NCBI RefSeq assembly: GCF_038019025.1
Contig: NZ_CP150496.1
Coordinates: 1,205,501-1,269,500 of the forward strand
Direction of reading: 5' to 3'
Source of the DNA: Polaribacter marinaquae
GTDB taxonomy: Bacteria; Bacteroidota; Bacteroidia; Flavobacteriales; Flavobacteriaceae
DNA: 64,000 nt
Shown here: piece by piece, positions 63,283-64,000 of the stretch
Position numbering within the stretch: the stretch's first letter is position 1
How the letters are laid out: every line of letters begins with the position of its first letter
The notes under the pieces: model-generated
Databases searched by the model: none
The model's input: the letters and a program-made list of their open reading frames with translations, nothing else
Told to the model about the DNA's origin: nothing
Made by a program: the position numbers and the translations under genes

Positions 63283-64000
63283 TAAAACTTAAAATATGGT
63301 TTATTTATCTCTGCAATAGGTCTTAAATGAGCTGGGTTTAATATTGGAGCTAGTGTATTACCGATGTTTAAAATTAAATCACCATCAATATTTTGCTTTG
63401 CAAATTCATTATCTACAAGATACTTTTCCCAATTGAAATCATATTGGTTATAAAATCGGCCATCTTCGTAATCCCAAATAGTGCTATTCTTTACTTTAAA
63501 ATACTTATCTGATGAAGAAATTTGATTAACAATATTTTGCCCAGTAACGATTCCGTTTGAGGTTGCATTAGCTTGCATTTTAGGAGCAAGACTTGTATGC
63601 AGACTACACGTAGTCACTTCTCCAGAATTACTCAATCCTGAATACATCCAAAGCACTTGGCTATCGTGTCCTAAATCAATACCAGTTCTTGTAGATATGT
63701 CTTTGATATTCATTGATTCAAAATACTCTTTTAAATCATTTTTTACAAAGTAAGAAATCATTGCAAAAGCTTTTAAAGCATCTTTTGTTGCTTGTCCTTT
63801 ATCAATTTTTTTGCCTCCAAAATAAACCATTAAACCATCTCCTTGTATTCTATGTACATATCCTCCACATAAATTAACTGCAAAAATAGATGCCTTTACA
63901 ATACTTTCAGTAATTAATGCTGCAGTTGCAAGAGTAAAGCGATTATGTAGTTGAGTGCTTTTTTGCACATCAACAAAAGCTGAAATAATCCAATGCTTTT
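63282..64000 (-). CDS. Class III nucleotidyl cyclase (Pycsar-like), 5' partial
   Basis: The frame is open to the right edge; the visible part begins KHWIISAFVDVQKSTQLHNRF, where Asp in AFVDVQKST is the first metal ligand of class III cyclases, and continues with YVHRIQGDGLMVYFGG, the second metal Asp in GDG. A further segment STRTGIDLGHDSQVLW lies near the usual substrate site. This is the pattern of Pycsar cyclases, which make cCMP or cUMP on phage infection; base choice cannot be read here. Its stop codon overlaps the start of the E2-like gene, so the pair is one operon. The real start and any effector upstream are outside the window. Confidence 0.65.
   Translation of the reverse strand, partial: KHWIISAFVDVQKSTQLHNRFTLATAALITESIVKASIFAVNLCGGYVHRIQGDGLMVYFGGKKIDKGQATKDALKAFAMISYFVKNDLKEYFESMNIKDISTRTGIDLGHDSQVLWMYSGLSNSGEVTTCSLHTSLAPKMQANATSNGIVTGQNIVNQISSSDKYFKVKNSTIWDYEDGRFYNQYDFNWEKYLVDNEFAKQNIDGDLILNIGNTLAPILNPAHLRPIAEINKPYFKF

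Larger units (their letters stand above)
57797..64000 (+). mobile_element. Mobile element 2 (same backbone as element 1), truncated by the window edge
   Basis: rteC - HTH - replication-type gene - ATPase in the order and similarity of 25389-28421, then an AlbA_2-type gene and a minus-strand cyclase/E2-like pair. The integrase and right end are not in the window. Left boundary is placed after the gal terminator but no att repeat was recognised. RteC is intact here. Confidence 0.55.

Noticed and set aside
1..64000. CRISPR arrays, tRNA or rRNA genes, insertion sequences
   Set aside because: No regularly spaced repeats, no cloverleaf or rRNA-like stretches, and no DDE transposase frames were seen.

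Overview
The window is AT-rich (roughly 30% GC) DNA from a member of the Bacteroidota, most likely a marine Flavobacteriaceae. Grounds for this are the SusC/SusD pair, a hybrid two-component regulator, type IX secretion (T9SS) C-terminal domains, RteC-type regulators, a CTnDOT-like tyrosine recombinase and TTTG / TAnnTTTG promoter boxes. I cannot fix the genus from sequence alone. There are no rRNA or tRNA genes and no CRISPR array.

Region 1 (1-25.3 kb) is a dense plus-strand heavy-metal resistance island. It holds a multicopper oxidase/outer-membrane barrel fusion (5' end outside the window), DUF3347 and haem-binding proteins, a stress block (K+ channel, universal stress protein, APC permease), a CPx copper ATPase with two HMA and two heavy-metal-binding modules, DUF2911/PepSY/DUF305 accessory proteins and a CusB-type adaptor. 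It then holds a CzcA/CusA-TolC fusion broken by a frameshift in a G7 tract, a second adaptor, a Fur-family regulator, an ArsR-MerTP-MerA mercury operon and a Zn/Cd/Pb ATPase.

Region 2 (25.39-35.9 kb) looks like an integrated mobile element. It has a decayed rteC, an excisionase-like HTH gene, a replication-type gene and a P-loop ATPase. Its cargo is a three-gene operon (sce7726-like nuclease, sce7725-like protein, RES-domain NAD+ phosphorylase), followed by a minus-strand cassette (251-aa protein, DUF5675, two holin-sized membrane proteins) and an IntDOT-like integrase.

Region 3 (36.0-57.7 kb) is a complete polysaccharide utilisation locus for beta-1,4-galactan/arabinogalactan: hybrid two-component sensor, SusC, SusD, SusE/F-like lipoprotein, a secreted binding-type protein, GH2 beta-galactosidase, two GH53 endo-galactanases and a sodium/solute symporter. 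It ends with the full Leloir set (GalE, GalM, GalK, GalT) and a strong terminator.

Region 4 (57.8-64 kb, open at the right edge) is a second element with the same rteC-xis-rep-ATPase backbone (intact here). Its cargo is an AlbA_2/ATP-binding protein and, on the opposite strand, an E2-like (UBC-fold) protein with a SEC-C-type zinc motif next to a class III nucleotidyl cyclase, suggesting a Pycsar/CBASS-like nucleotide-signalling defence locus.

Comparing the two backbones gives the best non-coding signals: paired palindromic operators 126 and 105 bp apart (12.0 and 10.0 helical turns), a covarying hairpin with an identical TGGGGG loop 17 nt before the HTH start codon, and a 181-bp intergenic block with only 3 differences, better conserved than the adjacent genes. 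The strongest candidates for undescribed systems are the sce7726-sce7725-RES operon and the cyclase/E2-like pair.
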